Origin: Cytobacillus firmus
GTDB lineage: Bacteria > Bacillota > Bacilli > Bacillales > Cytobacillaceae
Length of the DNA: 64,000 bases
NCBI RefSeq assembly: GCF_023612095.1
Contig: NZ_CP086235.1
Location: forward strand, 3,731,501-3,795,500
Direction: 5' to 3'
The notes beneath the pieces were generated by a model. It made no database searches and had not been told where the DNA came from. It saw nothing but the letters and a program-made list of their open reading frames with translations. Numbering within the stretch: the first letter of the stretch is position 1; each line of letters opens with the position of its first letter. The position numbers were made by a program, and so were the translations under genes. Of the stretch, positions 1-7,538 are shown in pieces.

Positions 1-86
1 CGATCCTCAACAAATACTTCGGCAAAATCCCCGCCAGTAGCCAGAGCTGCCGTAATAACATCATGAATGACTGATTGTGAAAGCAT
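1..86 (-). CDS. TldD/PmbA-family metalloprotease, N-terminal fragment (runs off window)
   Basis: The gene reads leftward and is cut by the window edge after about 28 codons. Its ATG at 84-86 is preceded by GGAGGG eight bases upstream. The visible N-terminus (MLSQSVIHDVI, then a GGDFAEVFVEDR stretch) matches the start of TldD/PmbA proteins, where an early alpha-helix leads into an 'adlFxE' strand. Known members are zinc-dependent proteases that process peptides and modified microcins, usually as TldD/TldE pairs. Only the N-terminus is seen, so the assignment rests on that short match. The AT-rich stretch just upstream contains a TATGAT-like -10 candidate. The repeat array at 241-473 lies upstream of this promoter region. 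Confidence 0.5.
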   Translation of the reverse strand, partial: MLSQSVIHDVITAALATGGDFAEVFVED

Positions 87-240
87 AGTGACCCTCCTTC
101 TATCTAACTTTTCAAACTATTCTAATCATACCGTACTGATCTTTATTTTAGTATGGTTTTTTCCTTTTTTGACCAATAATGAGGATGATTATGCCTCGGT
201 CTGGAGACGTAAATGGGGGAGCTGCTTGTACGTGGGTGGG

Positions 241-473
241 TCTATTTGCAGGTTCTGGGAATCTATTTGCATTTACCTATCTATTTGCAAGTTTGGCTGG
301 TCTATTTGCAGGTTCCCTCATCTATTTGTAATTTCGGCTGGTCTATTTGCAAGTTCGGGGACTCTATTTGCATTTTACCTATCTATTTGCAAATTCACCT
401 ATTCTATTTGCAAGTCCTCCTCATCTATTTGCAATTTCTCCTGGTCTATTTGCAAGTCCCCTCATCTATTTGC
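241..473. repeat. Array of twelve degenerate ~20-bp repeats with core TCTATTTGC
   Basis: The 9-base core TCTATTTGC starts at 241, 262, 280, 301, 321 (as TCTATTTGT), 342, 363, 382, 403, 424, 445 and 465. Spacings are 18-21 bases, mean about 20.4, or two turns of B-DNA. Spacers are pyrimidine-rich and only partly conserved (often AAGTTC, AATTTC or AGTCCC). All three plus-strand frames stay open over much of the array, so ORFs here are repeat-driven and not coding. The array fills the gap between the cls terminator and the promoter region of the leftward TldD-like gene. No function is known to me. It differs from CRISPR in its short unit, short spacers and drifting sequence. Confidence 0.85.
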
Positions 474-501
474 AGATTAAAAAACCAGCACCCCTCCACA
501 C

Positions 502-530
502 AAAAAAAGCGCCACACCAATGGCACTTTT
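502..530 (-). terminator. Intrinsic terminator of cls
   Basis: On the minus strand an 8-bp stem (AAGTGCCA pairing with TGGCGCTT, one G-U pair) with a 6-base loop is followed by a run of seven T. It begins directly after the cls stop codon. Confidence 0.8.
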
Positions 531-2042
531 TTACAACACCCCGGAAAACAACCGGGCGATGGATTCCTTGGATCTTTCCGCCAATCCGCGTTTATAATAT
601 TGGACGGGACTTAATTTCACACTTTCCTCCAGATCCTCTTCATAATGGGCGACAAGATCGCGGATGGAGCTTGTGCCGTATAAAAAGACATTTACTTCAA
701 AGTTCAAGTGGAAGCTGCGCATATCCATGTTCGCCGTTCCGATGGAAGCGAGGATTCCGTCCACGATGATGATTTTCTGATGGAGAAAGCCTTTTTTATA
801 GGAATAAATTTCGACTCCATATCGCAGGAGCTCCGCAAAGTAGGATCGGCTTGCGTATTGCGTCAGGAAGCTGTCATTGATCTCAGGGACCAGGATGCGC
901 ACTTCCACTCCTTTAGCCGCCGCCACCCTCAATGCTGTACGAATTGATTCATCAGGGACAAAATAAGGTGTGGCAATCCAAATGGAACGTGTCGCGCAGG
1001 AAATCATTGAATAATACAGATCACTCATAATTCCCTGCTGTGTGTCGGGGCCGCTTGCCACCACCTGCACTGCGCCATCAAGCACATCATCATCAATAGG
1101 ATACTTAACATCCCGGTATTCTTCCAGCACAGCTTCCTTGCTGACATATTCCCAGTCCAACAGAAATACCGTATGCAGTGTGTACACAGCCTCCCCCTTG
1201 AGGAGCATATGAGTATCCCGCCAGAAACCGATCTTTTCATTTTCGCCCAGGTATTCAACACCCACATTCAGCCCGCCCACAAAGCCGACTTTCCCATCTA
1301 TTACAACAATCTTGCGATGGTTTCTGAAGTTGAATTTCTGATTAAAAAATCCGTACTTGAGCGGAGAAAATGGCCGCACTTTAATGCCTGCATCCTCCAT
1401 GTACTGCAAATCCTCCAATGTAATCCCCATGCTGCCTGCCGCATCAAATATAAACAGTACTTCCACACCCTGTCTGGCTTTGTCGATCAGGATATTGATG
1501 ATTTCCTTGCCAAGCCTGTCAGACCGGAAAATATAATATTCCAAATGGATAAACTCTTCTGCTTCACGCAGCTTTTTCTTGATTTCATTAAATGTCTCGT
1601 CGCCATTTTTAAGGATTTTCGCCCGTGAATTGGTGCTCAGCGGGGTCAAGGCCACATTATTGGCGAACTTTGCAAAGCAGTGCTGGCTGTCCTGCAGGAA
1701 TGAAATATCAGGTGTTTCTTCCCTTTTCATCAGCCTTTTCCATTCGTCCCTGTCCCGGCTTCTTTTGCTTTTAAATAAATAGCCTTTCAAATATAATTGC
1801 CCTGAAAACAAATAAAACAGATAACCGGCAACCGGAAAAAACACCAGCACATACATCCACAGCAGTGTCTGGTTAGGGCTGCGATTCTCGAGCATCAGGG
1901 AAATAGCGCTGATAAATATAACAGCTGCATAAAGCAGGGCAGCACAGATTTTAATGGGTGAGGCGGCATCCGTGAAAAATATCATATACACTGATGCAAT
2001 CAGGATAAATACAAATAAGGATTCCACTCTTCTTTTTTTCAT
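531..2042 (-). CDS. cls: Cardiolipin synthase (phospholipase D family)
   Basis: Condenses two phosphatidylglycerol molecules into cardiolipin plus glycerol at the cytoplasmic membrane. At 503 residues it has the usual bacterial ClsA length. The N-terminus carries two closely spaced hydrophobic helices (about residues 8-25 and 33-50), with a third near 60-80. Two PLD half-domains follow, each with an HxK(x)4D catalytic motif: HRKIVVID near residue 242 and HQKIIIVD near residue 420. Each is followed by the typical G-x-x-N segment (GGLNVG and GTANMD). The ATG has AGGAG nine bases upstream. The gene stands alone with its own terminator. Bacilli often carry several cls paralogues, and the window does not show which one this is. 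Confidence 0.95.
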   Translation of the reverse strand: MKKRRVESLFVFILIASVYMIFFTDAASPIKICAALLYAAVIFISAISLMLENRSPNQTLLWMYVLVFFPVAGYLFYLFSGQLYLKGYLFKSKRSRDRDEWKRLMKREETPDISFLQDSQHCFAKFANNVALTPLSTNSRAKILKNGDETFNEIKKKLREAEEFIHLEYYIFRSDRLGKEIINILIDKARQGVEVLFIFDAAGSMGITLEDLQYMEDAGIKVRPFSPLKYGFFNQKFNFRNHRKIVVIDGKVGFVGGLNVGVEYLGENEKIGFWRDTHMLLKGEAVYTLHTVFLLDWEYVSKEAVLEEYRDVKYPIDDDVLDGAVQVVASGPDTQQGIMSDLYYSMISCATRSIWIATPYFVPDESIRTALRVAAAKGVEVRILVPEINDSFLTQYASRSYFAELLRYGVEIYSYKKGFLHQKIIIVDGILASIGTANMDMRSFHLNFEVNVFLYGTSSIRDLVAHYEEDLEESVKLSPVQYYKRGLAERSKESIARLFSGVL

Positions 2043-2161
2043 AGGCCACTTCTCCTAAAAAGGTTACAATATGTATGTTTTCCTTATACCCTTTTTGATG
2101 CCATATAGAAACCAGGCAACCTTAGCTTTTCCCATTTTCAGGTTAAGAAAGCATGATCCGG

Positions 2162-2195
2162 AAAAAAGAAGAGCCTTGCTGATATCGCAATGGCT
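2162..2195 (-). terminator. Intrinsic terminator of the 57-residue membrane protein gene
   Basis: On the minus strand AGCC-A-TTGC pairs with GCAAGGCT (one bulged A) and is followed by CTTCTTTTTT. The stem begins inside the TAG stop codon of the small gene. Confidence 0.6.
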
Positions 2196-2367
2196 ATTGT
2201 CCCCCTCCGTTATAATGATTATCACCCATCGTATAATTCGAGCTCTCCCCCGGTTTTTCACTTGGGCTGATCCCTTTTTGCATTGTATTGTTTATATTCT
2301 TTCTTCTGCGGTCAATGCAATAGGCGAAAACCAGAGTCGCAATAATTAAACCAAACAGCACTCCCAT
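2194..2367 (-). CDS. Small single-pass membrane protein (57 aa), unknown function
   Basis: An open frame of 57 codons from an ATG preceded by AGGGGGAAG, ending at a TAG that overlaps a terminator stem. The product has one N-terminal transmembrane helix (MGVLFGLIIATLVFAYC), then an Arg/Lys cluster (DRRRKN) and a polar tail ending in NGGGQ. This topology puts the tail in the cytosol by the positive-inside rule. The ribosome site, the terminator and the sensible hydrophobic/charged layout support a real gene. I do not recognise the family. It lies just upstream of cls on the same strand but is separated from it by its own terminator. Confidence 0.6.
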   Translation of the reverse strand: MGVLFGLIIATLVFAYCIDRRRKNINNTMQKGISPSEKPGESSNYTMGDNHYNGGGQ

Positions 2368-2429
2368 TCTGCTTCCCCCTTTTTATATGTATATTCAATA
2401 TGCGTGAACCATTCCTTACAATTCAGCCT

Positions 2430-2459
2430 AAAAAAAGAGAGCTACTTCATAGCTCCCTC
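2430..2459 (-). terminator. Intrinsic terminator of the 47-residue polar protein gene
   Basis: On the minus strand GGGAGCTA pairs with TAGCTCTC around a 5-base loop and is followed by seven T. Confidence 0.75.
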
Positions 2460-2465
2460 CCAAAA

Positions 2466-2609
2466 TTACTTCCTCATATTCTCCTGGTCCTTCAATCGAT
2501 TTTGCTGATCCGGCTTACGCTCCTGATCTTTTAACGACTGTTCTTGCTGCTGCCGGGAATCCTGCCCTTTTACAATCTCTTTTAAATCCTTGTTGTTATC
2601 CTGAGTCAT
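2466..2609 (-). CDS. Small hydrophilic Gln/Asp/Lys-rich protein (47 aa), unknown function
   Basis: A 47-codon frame starting at an ATG with GGAGGG seven bases upstream and closed by a strong terminator seven bases after the stop. The product (MTQDNNKDLKEIVKGQDSRQ, then QQEQSLKDQERKPD and a short tail) is almost entirely charged or amide residues. It has a loose repeat of KDQE-type segments, so it should be disordered or a short coiled coil. Such proteins are common in Bacillus and some are sporulation-associated, but nothing here proves that. Signals on both sides of the frame make it a credible gene. The function is unknown. Confidence 0.6.
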   Translation of the reverse strand: MTQDNNKDLKEIVKGQDSRQQQEQSLKDQERKPDQQNRLKDQENMRK

Positions 2610-2733
2610 ACTGATCCCTCCTGTACTTTTTTATCCTGTTCCCTTATCACAGCAAAGAAAAACAATTTTGCTAAAGGATTTCGTCACAGTAAAGAGAATC
2701 TAAGGATTAGGAAAAAATAAAGGAGTGAACCTG

Positions 2734-3231
2734 ATGGAAATTAGGCTTCTGCGCCCGAATGATGCTGAAATATACAAAGAGTTAAGATTAGAGGGATTAA
2801 AAAAGAATCCGGAAGCATTTGGTTCAAGCTATGAGGAGGAAGCAGGGAGGCCTCCTGAAGTCTATGGAGAAAGATTTCTGGCAGAAAACTCCTTTCACTA
2901 CGGCGCATTTGAAGACGGGAAGCTTATAGGTGTTGTCAGTTTAGTAAGGGATACTGGGTTAAAGATGAAACACCGCTCGAATATATATGCAATGTACGTG
3001 ACAGAGTCCGCCCGAAAGAATGGTGTCGGCAAGAACCTTGTCAGCAAGGCTGTGGAAAAAGCCCGCTCATGGGACGGGGTGGAACAAATCCACCTGGCCG
3101 TCATGTCTGAAAATATGCCTGCTAAAAAGCTTTATGCTTCTTTCGGCTTCGAGATTTACGGCAAGGAGAGGCATGCACTGAAGATTGATGGCAAGTACTA
3201 TGATGAGTACCTGATGGTATTGTTTTTGTAA
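2734..3231 (+). CDS. GNAT-family N-acetyltransferase
   Basis: Predicted to transfer an acetyl group from acetyl-CoA to an amine; the substrate is unknown. The 165-residue protein has the GNAT order. The N-terminus is IRLLRPNDAEIYKELRLEGL. A central beta-4 strand carries SNIYAMYVTESARKNGVGKNL, whose R/Q-x-x-G-x-G/A pyrophosphate loop is RKNGVG. The C-terminus holds the MSENMPAKKLYASFGFEIYG segment. I chose ATG 2734 because AAAGGAG ends eight bases before it. A GTG at 2725 is in frame but lies inside the ribosome site. The gene is monocistronic and convergent with ggt. Confidence 0.9.
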   Translation: MEIRLLRPNDAEIYKELRLEGLKKNPEAFGSSYEEEAGRPPEVYGERFLAENSFHYGAFEDGKLIGVVSLVRDTGLKMKHRSNIYAMYVTESARKNGVGKNLVSKAVEKARSWDGVEQIHLAVMSENMPAKKLYASFGFEIYGKERHALKIDGKYYDEYLMVLFL

Positions 3232-3265
3232 GAAAAAATAGCACCTTAACAGCAAGGTGCTATTC
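3232..3265 (-). terminator. Intrinsic terminator between the GNAT gene and ggt
   Basis: A 10-bp perfect stem (ATAGCACCTT / AAGGTGCTAT) around a 6-base loop. The minus strand then has TTTTTTCT, so it best ends ggt transcription. The plus-strand tail is weaker. Confidence 0.8.
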
Positions 3266-3274
3266 TCATAAACT

Positions 3275-5056
3275 CTATTTTCTTTTCCCTTTCCCTTTCA
3301 ATTCAACGCCAATGGCAGCTCCATTGCGGCTGGAGTCTGCTACACCTTTGAAAATACCTTTATCCCGGTCAATCAGAATACTTTGGACGTTTCCAATTGT
3401 GGTCGGACTCGGACCGAAGTTATGCCCCATTCCGTTTAGCCTATTAATAGCTTCTGACGGAATGCCTTCCTCATAGCGGTAGGAGTTCAGGTTATTGGTA
3501 TAGATCCGCGGTTCCTCAACTGCTGCTTTTAGCTCCATATCAAATTCAATCGCATAAAGTATGGTCTGCAGTACTGATGTAATAATCGTTGGGCCGCCTG
3601 GTGAACCGACTGTCAGGACAGGCTCTCCATCTTCAAAGACAATCGTCGGTGTCATCGAACTTAAAGGACGCTTATTCGGCTGGACTTCATTTGCCCCGCC
3701 TGGCACGGCATCAAAATCTGTCAGCTCATTATTCAGCATCAAACCGTACCCTGGAACCATGATTCCTGTTCCGAATACTTGTTCAATCGTTGTCGTATAA
3801 GAAACAACATTCCCCCATCTGTCCGTTACGGAAAAGTGGGTAGTCTCACCGTATTGTCGGTCATTCGGCTGTTCAGCTGCCTCATAATTGGCTTGACTGT
3901 CCTCATATTTCCATGGATCGCCTGCTTCAGGATTTGGATTCACTTCATTCAGGCTGATCAGTTCCTGGCGCTCTTTAATGTAATCCGGGTGAAGTAGCCC
4001 ATTGACTGGAACATTCACAAACTCCGGATCCCCTGCATAGACGGCGCGGTCTGCATAGGCAAGATGCATAGTCTCAGCAAGCAAGTGATATTTTTCCCAG
4101 GATTTTAAATCATATTGTGATAGATTGAAGTCATCCAAGATCTTCAGCATCTGCAGTAAAAATACTCCTCCAGAGCTTGGAGGCGGCATGCTCGCAATTT
4201 CATAACCCTGATAGTCTCCCCAAACAGGCTCGTCAATGGTTACTTCATACTTTGCCAGATCTTCAGGTGTCATCGATCCTCCGTATTCCTGAACCACACC
4301 TGCAAGAGCGTCTGCTATTTTCCCGTTATAAAACGCATCAGTTCCGCCAGAGCGAATCATTTTAAATGATTTGGCAAGATCCTTCTGTACTAAACGGTCC
4401 CCTTCTTCAAGAGGTTCTCCCTTAGGCAAAAACACTTTGCCGGCAGCCGTTCTATCAAGCTTGTCCTGATTATCAGCAATTGCATCGGCTAATACAGAAT
4501 CAATCGGAAAGCCTTTATCTGCCAGCTTGATCGCAGGACCGATCAGCTGCTGCATAGGGCGTGTTCCCCATTTTTCAAGAGCTGTTTCCAGCCCTTTCAA
4601 TGTGCCCGGCACACCGACAGCCGTACCGCCAGTTGATCGCTCCGCAAATGGAATCGGATCTCCGTCTTCATCCAGGAACATATCCGGTGTGGCTCCGGCC
4701 GGGGCACGTTCGCGGCTGTTGATGATGGTGGTTTCTTTCGTTTTACCATCATAGACCATCATGAAGCCTCCGCCGCCAATTCCGGACATCATCGGTTCCA
4801 CCACATTGAGGGCAAACTGGACCGCGACAGCCGCATCGATGGCATTACCGCCCTTTTTCAAAACATCTGCCCCAATTTTTGAGGCAAGCGGATGAGCTGA
4901 AGCCACCATTCCATCCCTGCCTACATCAACCTGGCTATATCCGCCATAGCCATCATCATGCTTTGGTTTTTTCGCCTGCCCGGTTAACGGCATGGTTCCG
5001 GCAACCAGTAAAATACTTAAAAGCATGAGAATACTAGCTTTTAAAAATCTTTTCAT
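3275..5056 (-). CDS. ggt: Gamma-glutamyltransferase (secreted precursor)
   Basis: Hydrolyses or transfers gamma-glutamyl groups from glutathione or poly-gamma-glutamate in the extracellular space. The 593-residue protein begins with a signal peptide (KRFLKASILMLLSILLVAG, cleavage likely after TGQA). It is an Ntn-hydrolase precursor that cuts itself. The new N-terminal, catalytic Thr is the second T of the GETTHFSV motif near residue 404, at the start of the small subunit. Other family marks are SRERAP (alpha-carboxylate binding), PLSSMTPTIV and GSPGGPTI. The ATG has AAGGAGGAAG upstream. It appears monocistronic, with about 200 bases of AT-rich upstream region and its own terminator. Confidence 0.95.
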   Translation of the reverse strand: MKRFLKASILMLLSILLVAGTMPLTGQAKKPKHDDGYGGYSQVDVGRDGMVASAHPLASKIGADVLKKGGNAIDAAVAVQFALNVVEPMMSGIGGGGFMMVYDGKTKETTIINSRERAPAGATPDMFLDEDGDPIPFAERSTGGTAVGVPGTLKGLETALEKWGTRPMQQLIGPAIKLADKGFPIDSVLADAIADNQDKLDRTAAGKVFLPKGEPLEEGDRLVQKDLAKSFKMIRSGGTDAFYNGKIADALAGVVQEYGGSMTPEDLAKYEVTIDEPVWGDYQGYEIASMPPPSSGGVFLLQMLKILDDFNLSQYDLKSWEKYHLLAETMHLAYADRAVYAGDPEFVNVPVNGLLHPDYIKERQELISLNEVNPNPEAGDPWKYEDSQANYEAAEQPNDRQYGETTHFSVTDRWGNVVSYTTTIEQVFGTGIMVPGYGLMLNNELTDFDAVPGGANEVQPNKRPLSSMTPTIVFEDGEPVLTVGSPGGPTIITSVLQTILYAIEFDMELKAAVEEPRIYTNNLNSYRYEEGIPSEAINRLNGMGHNFGPSPTTIGNVQSILIDRDKGIFKGVADSSRNGAAIGVELKGKGKRK

Positions 5057-5266
5057 AATCTTCCTCCTTCAGTATGGTTCTACACGTCTAACTTAAGAGG
5101 AAGGAAAAGGATAATCAAGAAATAAGAGTTAATATTCTGAAAGTTAAGTATATTTTACTAGATAATGATGTGTAAAAAGGTGGAATTATTCCTTCAGATG
5201 GGAAAATGTGAGGGGGAGAACCATTTTCAGGCGCTTCCCCCGATATTGTATTATAGATTTTGTTTT

Positions 5267-5779
5267 CTACCAGGGCAGGTCTGCACCATATGTCTTTGCT
5301 CTGGCTTCACTGTCCTTTCTCCGCTTTTTGCGGAATTCCGCCCGTTCTTTTGCTGTTTCATATAAGCTCTTTTCTTCTTCTGTCTCTGGCACAACTGCCG
5401 GCACCGGAGCCGGCTTTCCATTCTCATCAACCGCAACCATTGTCAAAAAGGACATCGCACACACATTTCGATCGCCCGTCAGCAGGTCTTCTGCAATTAC
5501 TTTTACGAAAATCTCCATAGATGTCCGGCCTGTATAGGTCACAAACGCCTCCAAACAGACTGAATTGCCTTCATAAACCGGATGAAGAAAGTCAACAGAG
5601 TCTGTAGATGCGGTTACGACATTTCTTCTTCCATGCCTCATCGCCGCGATGGCTGCCACATCATCAATATAAGCCATTAGCTTGCCGCCGAATAATGTTC
5701 CATATGTATTCGTGTCCGGCGGAAGCACGATGCTTGTTTTTACCGTAAAAGATTCTCTGCATGTTTTTGTTTCATTCAT
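5267..5779 (-). CDS. Hotdog-fold acyl-CoA thioesterase (YkhA-like)
   Basis: Hydrolyses acyl-CoA to free acid and CoA. The 170-residue protein matches the BFIT/YkhA-type single-hotdog family. PPDTNTYGTLFGGKLMAYID holds the substrate-binding start of the central helix, with the catalytic Asp of the DD pair following. Then come VTASTDSVDFLHPV and the tail motif GKPAPVPAVVPETEEE, both very close to Bacillus subtilis YkhA as I remember it. The start is ATG 5777-5779, with GGAGGG six bases upstream. The reading frame extends further 5' without a ribosome site. It diverges from the TetR gene at 5925, and the ~145-base gap contains the TetR operator candidate. Confidence 0.9.
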   Translation of the reverse strand: MNETKTCRESFTVKTSIVLPPDTNTYGTLFGGKLMAYIDDVAAIAAMRHGRRNVVTASTDSVDFLHPVYEGNSVCLEAFVTYTGRTSMEIFVKVIAEDLLTGDRNVCAMSFLTMVAVDENGKPAPVPAVVPETEEEKSLYETAKERAEFRKKRRKDSEARAKTYGADLPW

Positions 5780-5889
5780 GTTGTTCCCTCCTGTTTTAAT
5801 AAAGCATATCAAAAGCTGAAGGCTAATAAAAATAATTTGGATAAATATTAAAAAAATATTGCCAATAATATCCTCTTTATCATATAATC

Positions 5890-5910
5890 TTATTGACCAG
5901 TGTTCAATAA
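5890..5910. promoter_or_regulatory. Candidate TetR operator 1 (before the tetR-like gene)
   Basis: A 21-base site with perfect 7-base inverted arms, TTATTGA and TCAATAA, around CCAGTGT. It ends 15 bases before the regulator ATG. The reverse complement matches the site at 6532-6552 at 18 of 21 positions. This supports one regulator binding both, in the usual self-controlling TetR manner. Confidence 0.65.
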
Positions 5911-5924
5911 CGAAAGGTGATTCC

Positions 5925-6497
5925 ATGAGCCCAAGAAAATCAGCCCAAGACGAACTAACAAAAGAAGCCATTATTTCTGTAGCACGTGATCTGTTTGTTC
6001 AGGAAGGATATGCCGCAGCATCCATGAGAAAAATTGCGGACACCCTTCAGTGCAGCCACGGTGCCATCTATTATCATTTCAAAAATAAGGCCCAATTATT
6101 TTACGAAATGGTTGAAGCCGATTTTCAAAAGCTCGACCAGGTCCTCGACAGTGTGCTGAAAGAATCTGCAGAAACCAATGAACAGAAGCTTTTCAACATT
6201 TTTTACCGTTATATTCAATTTGGCCTGACCCATCAAAAGCATTATGAGCTGATGTTTTTAATTCGGGATGAGGATGTGAAAAGCTATCTGAATGAAGGAC
6301 CGAATAAAAGCTACCTGCATTTTGCGCAAGCGATTAATTCACTTGCTCCAAAATCCCTTTCCATAAAGGATATTTGGTCAGTATTTTTAAGCTTGCACGG
6401 GTTTGTCACGCATTATTGCAGATCGGAAACGACGTTTGAAGAAGTGAAGGAGCTCGCCTCTTCACATGCCCAATTTTTAATAAAAGCCATTTATTAA
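5925..6497 (+). CDS. TetR/AcrR-family transcriptional regulator
   Basis: A 190-residue ligand-responsive repressor. The N-terminal helix-turn-helix spans about residues 12-55 (IISVARDLFVQEGYAAASMR, then KIADTLQCSHGAIYYHFKNK), which is canonical for TetR. The C-terminal helical domain would bind an unknown inducer. ATG 5925 is chosen because GAAAGGTGA precedes it by five bases; the frame runs further upstream without support. Its operator candidate lies immediately upstream. A second copy lies between this gene and the NAD-epimerase gene, which suggests the two form one small regulated unit. A terminator follows the stop codon, so the downstream gene probably has its own promoter. Confidence 0.9.
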   Translation: MSPRKSAQDELTKEAIISVARDLFVQEGYAAASMRKIADTLQCSHGAIYYHFKNKAQLFYEMVEADFQKLDQVLDSVLKESAETNEQKLFNIFYRYIQFGLTHQKHYELMFLIRDEDVKSYLNEGPNKSYLHFAQAINSLAPKSLSIKDIWSVFLSLHGFVTHYCRSETTFEEVKELASSHAQFLIKAIY

Positions 6498-6524
6498 AGA
6501 AATGACTTCGCATTTCTTTAATTT
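6496..6524 (+). terminator. Intrinsic terminator of the tetR-like gene
   Basis: A 9-bp perfect stem (AAAGAAATG / CATTTCTTT) with loop ACTTCG, then AATTTTT. It starts within the TAA stop codon. Confidence 0.75.
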
Positions 6525-6531
6525 TTCCCTT

Positions 6532-6552
6532 TAATTGAACAGTGGTTAATAA
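6532..6552. promoter_or_regulatory. Candidate TetR operator 2 (before the epimerase gene)
   Basis: Imperfect inverted repeat (TTGAAC...GTTAATAA core). It matches the reverse complement of the site at 5890-5910 at 18 of 21 positions, and sits 20 bases before the epimerase ATG. It probably overlaps that gene's promoter. Confidence 0.65.
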
Positions 6553-6572
6553 AATAAAAAGGATGATGAAAA

Positions 6573-7523
6573 ATGATGAAAACAGCTGCAGTTTTTGGTG
6601 CAACAGGCGGAATGGGCTATGCTTTAACAGAGGCATTATGCCGCAGAAATATAAAAACTATTGCCTTTGCCAGGTCTGAAGAAAACCTGCTTACCTTCAA
6701 GAAAGACTGGGGACCAAATGCGGTTATCCATTCAGGCGATGCACTGAATCCAGAGGATATTGAAAAGGCAGTGACAGAAGCGGATGCCGTTTTTCATGCT
6801 ATCAATATTCCTTACCCTGACTGGGATCCCGCACTCTCAATTATATTAGATAATATCCTGCACGCATGCCGCAAACATCATAAGCCTTTTATTTATGCTG
6901 ATAATATATATTCCTATGGCCTTCAATCCAGCCCTGCTGCCGAAGTTTCTCCCAAGAATCCGCACACAAAAAAAGGCAAGCTGCGCCAATCCTTAATTGA
7001 GATGATAAAGAACTCAGGCGTGCCATACATCATTGCCCACTTTCCTGACTTTTACGGCCCACATACTGAAAACACACTTTTACACTATACACTCAGCCAG
7101 ATTATTGAAAAAAATAAAGGCATGTTTGTCGGCAAAACCGATATTCCAAGAGAATTCATCTATATTAAGGATGGAGCAGAAGCTTTAGCCGAACTTTCAT
7201 TAAATGAAAACTCATACGGCGAAGTCTGGAATATCCCTGGTGCTGGGACCATAACCGGGGACGAAATAGCCAGTATTGTTTCTAACCATCTTAAGAGAGG
7301 CGTTACCTTCACACCTGTCCATAAATGGATGATCCGCGGCATCGGTATTTTCGATCCCATGATGAGGGAATATACTGAATTGATGTATTTGAACCAGACA
7401 CCTGTTATTTTGGACGGCAGTAAATATGAAGCGAGAATCGGCACTCTCCCTCAAACACCGTACGAGACAGGAATTAAAATGACACTGGATCATTTATTAA
7501 ACGAAAGGAATGCCGCAGTCTAG
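6573..7523 (+). CDS. NAD(P)-dependent epimerase/dehydratase family protein (extended SDR)
   Basis: A 316-residue Rossmann protein whose N-terminal dinucleotide loop is GATGGMG at residues 9-15. It belongs to the NAD-epimerase branch. Visible marks are GDALN, DAVFHAINIPYP, and YADNIYSYG in place of the usual YxxxK neighbourhood. After it comes a conserved HFPDFYGPHT segment, and REFIYIKDGAEAL is the epimerase C-terminal motif. A canonical YxxxK catalytic pair is not obvious, so it may act on or sense a reduced metabolite as an atypical SDR. ATG 6573 follows AAAGGATG. Regulation by the adjacent TetR is likely from the shared operator. The substrate is unknown. Confidence 0.85.
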   Translation: MMKTAAVFGATGGMGYALTEALCRRNIKTIAFARSEENLLTFKKDWGPNAVIHSGDALNPEDIEKAVTEADAVFHAINIPYPDWDPALSIILDNILHACRKHHKPFIYADNIYSYGLQSSPAAEVSPKNPHTKKGKLRQSLIEMIKNSGVPYIIAHFPDFYGPHTENTLLHYTLSQIIEKNKGMFVGKTDIPREFIYIKDGAEALAELSLNENSYGEVWNIPGAGTITGDEIASIVSNHLKRGVTFTPVHKWMIRGIGIFDPMMREYTELMYLNQTPVILDGSKYEARIGTLPQTPYETGIKMTLDHLLNERNAAV

Positions 7524-7538
7524 CGGCATTCCTTTATT
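7504..7538. terminator. Bidirectional terminator between the epimerase gene and the corA-like gene
   Basis: A 13-bp perfect stem (AAAGGAATGCCGC / GCGGCATTCCTTT) around AGTCTA, which contains the start of the epimerase TAG stop. A/T tracts on both sides let it serve both converging genes. Confidence 0.85.

Noticed and set aside
130..163. Plus-strand terminator (ACCGTACT / AGTATGGT then six T)
   Set aside because: The loop is long and no plus-strand gene precedes it; it overlaps the probable promoter of the leftward TldD-like gene.
241..473. CRISPR array
   Set aside because: The conserved core is only 9 bases, spacers are about 11 bases and mutually similar, and no cas genes are near.
67..769. 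Overlapping Cys/Phe-rich open frames across the repeat array on the plus strand
   Set aside because: They arise because the ~20-21-base repeat keeps several frames open, have no ribosome sites, and run over the cls terminator.
2064..2349. 65- and 92-codon frames over the 57-residue gene
   Set aside because: They lack ribosome sites and read across the terminator of the better supported 57-codon frame.
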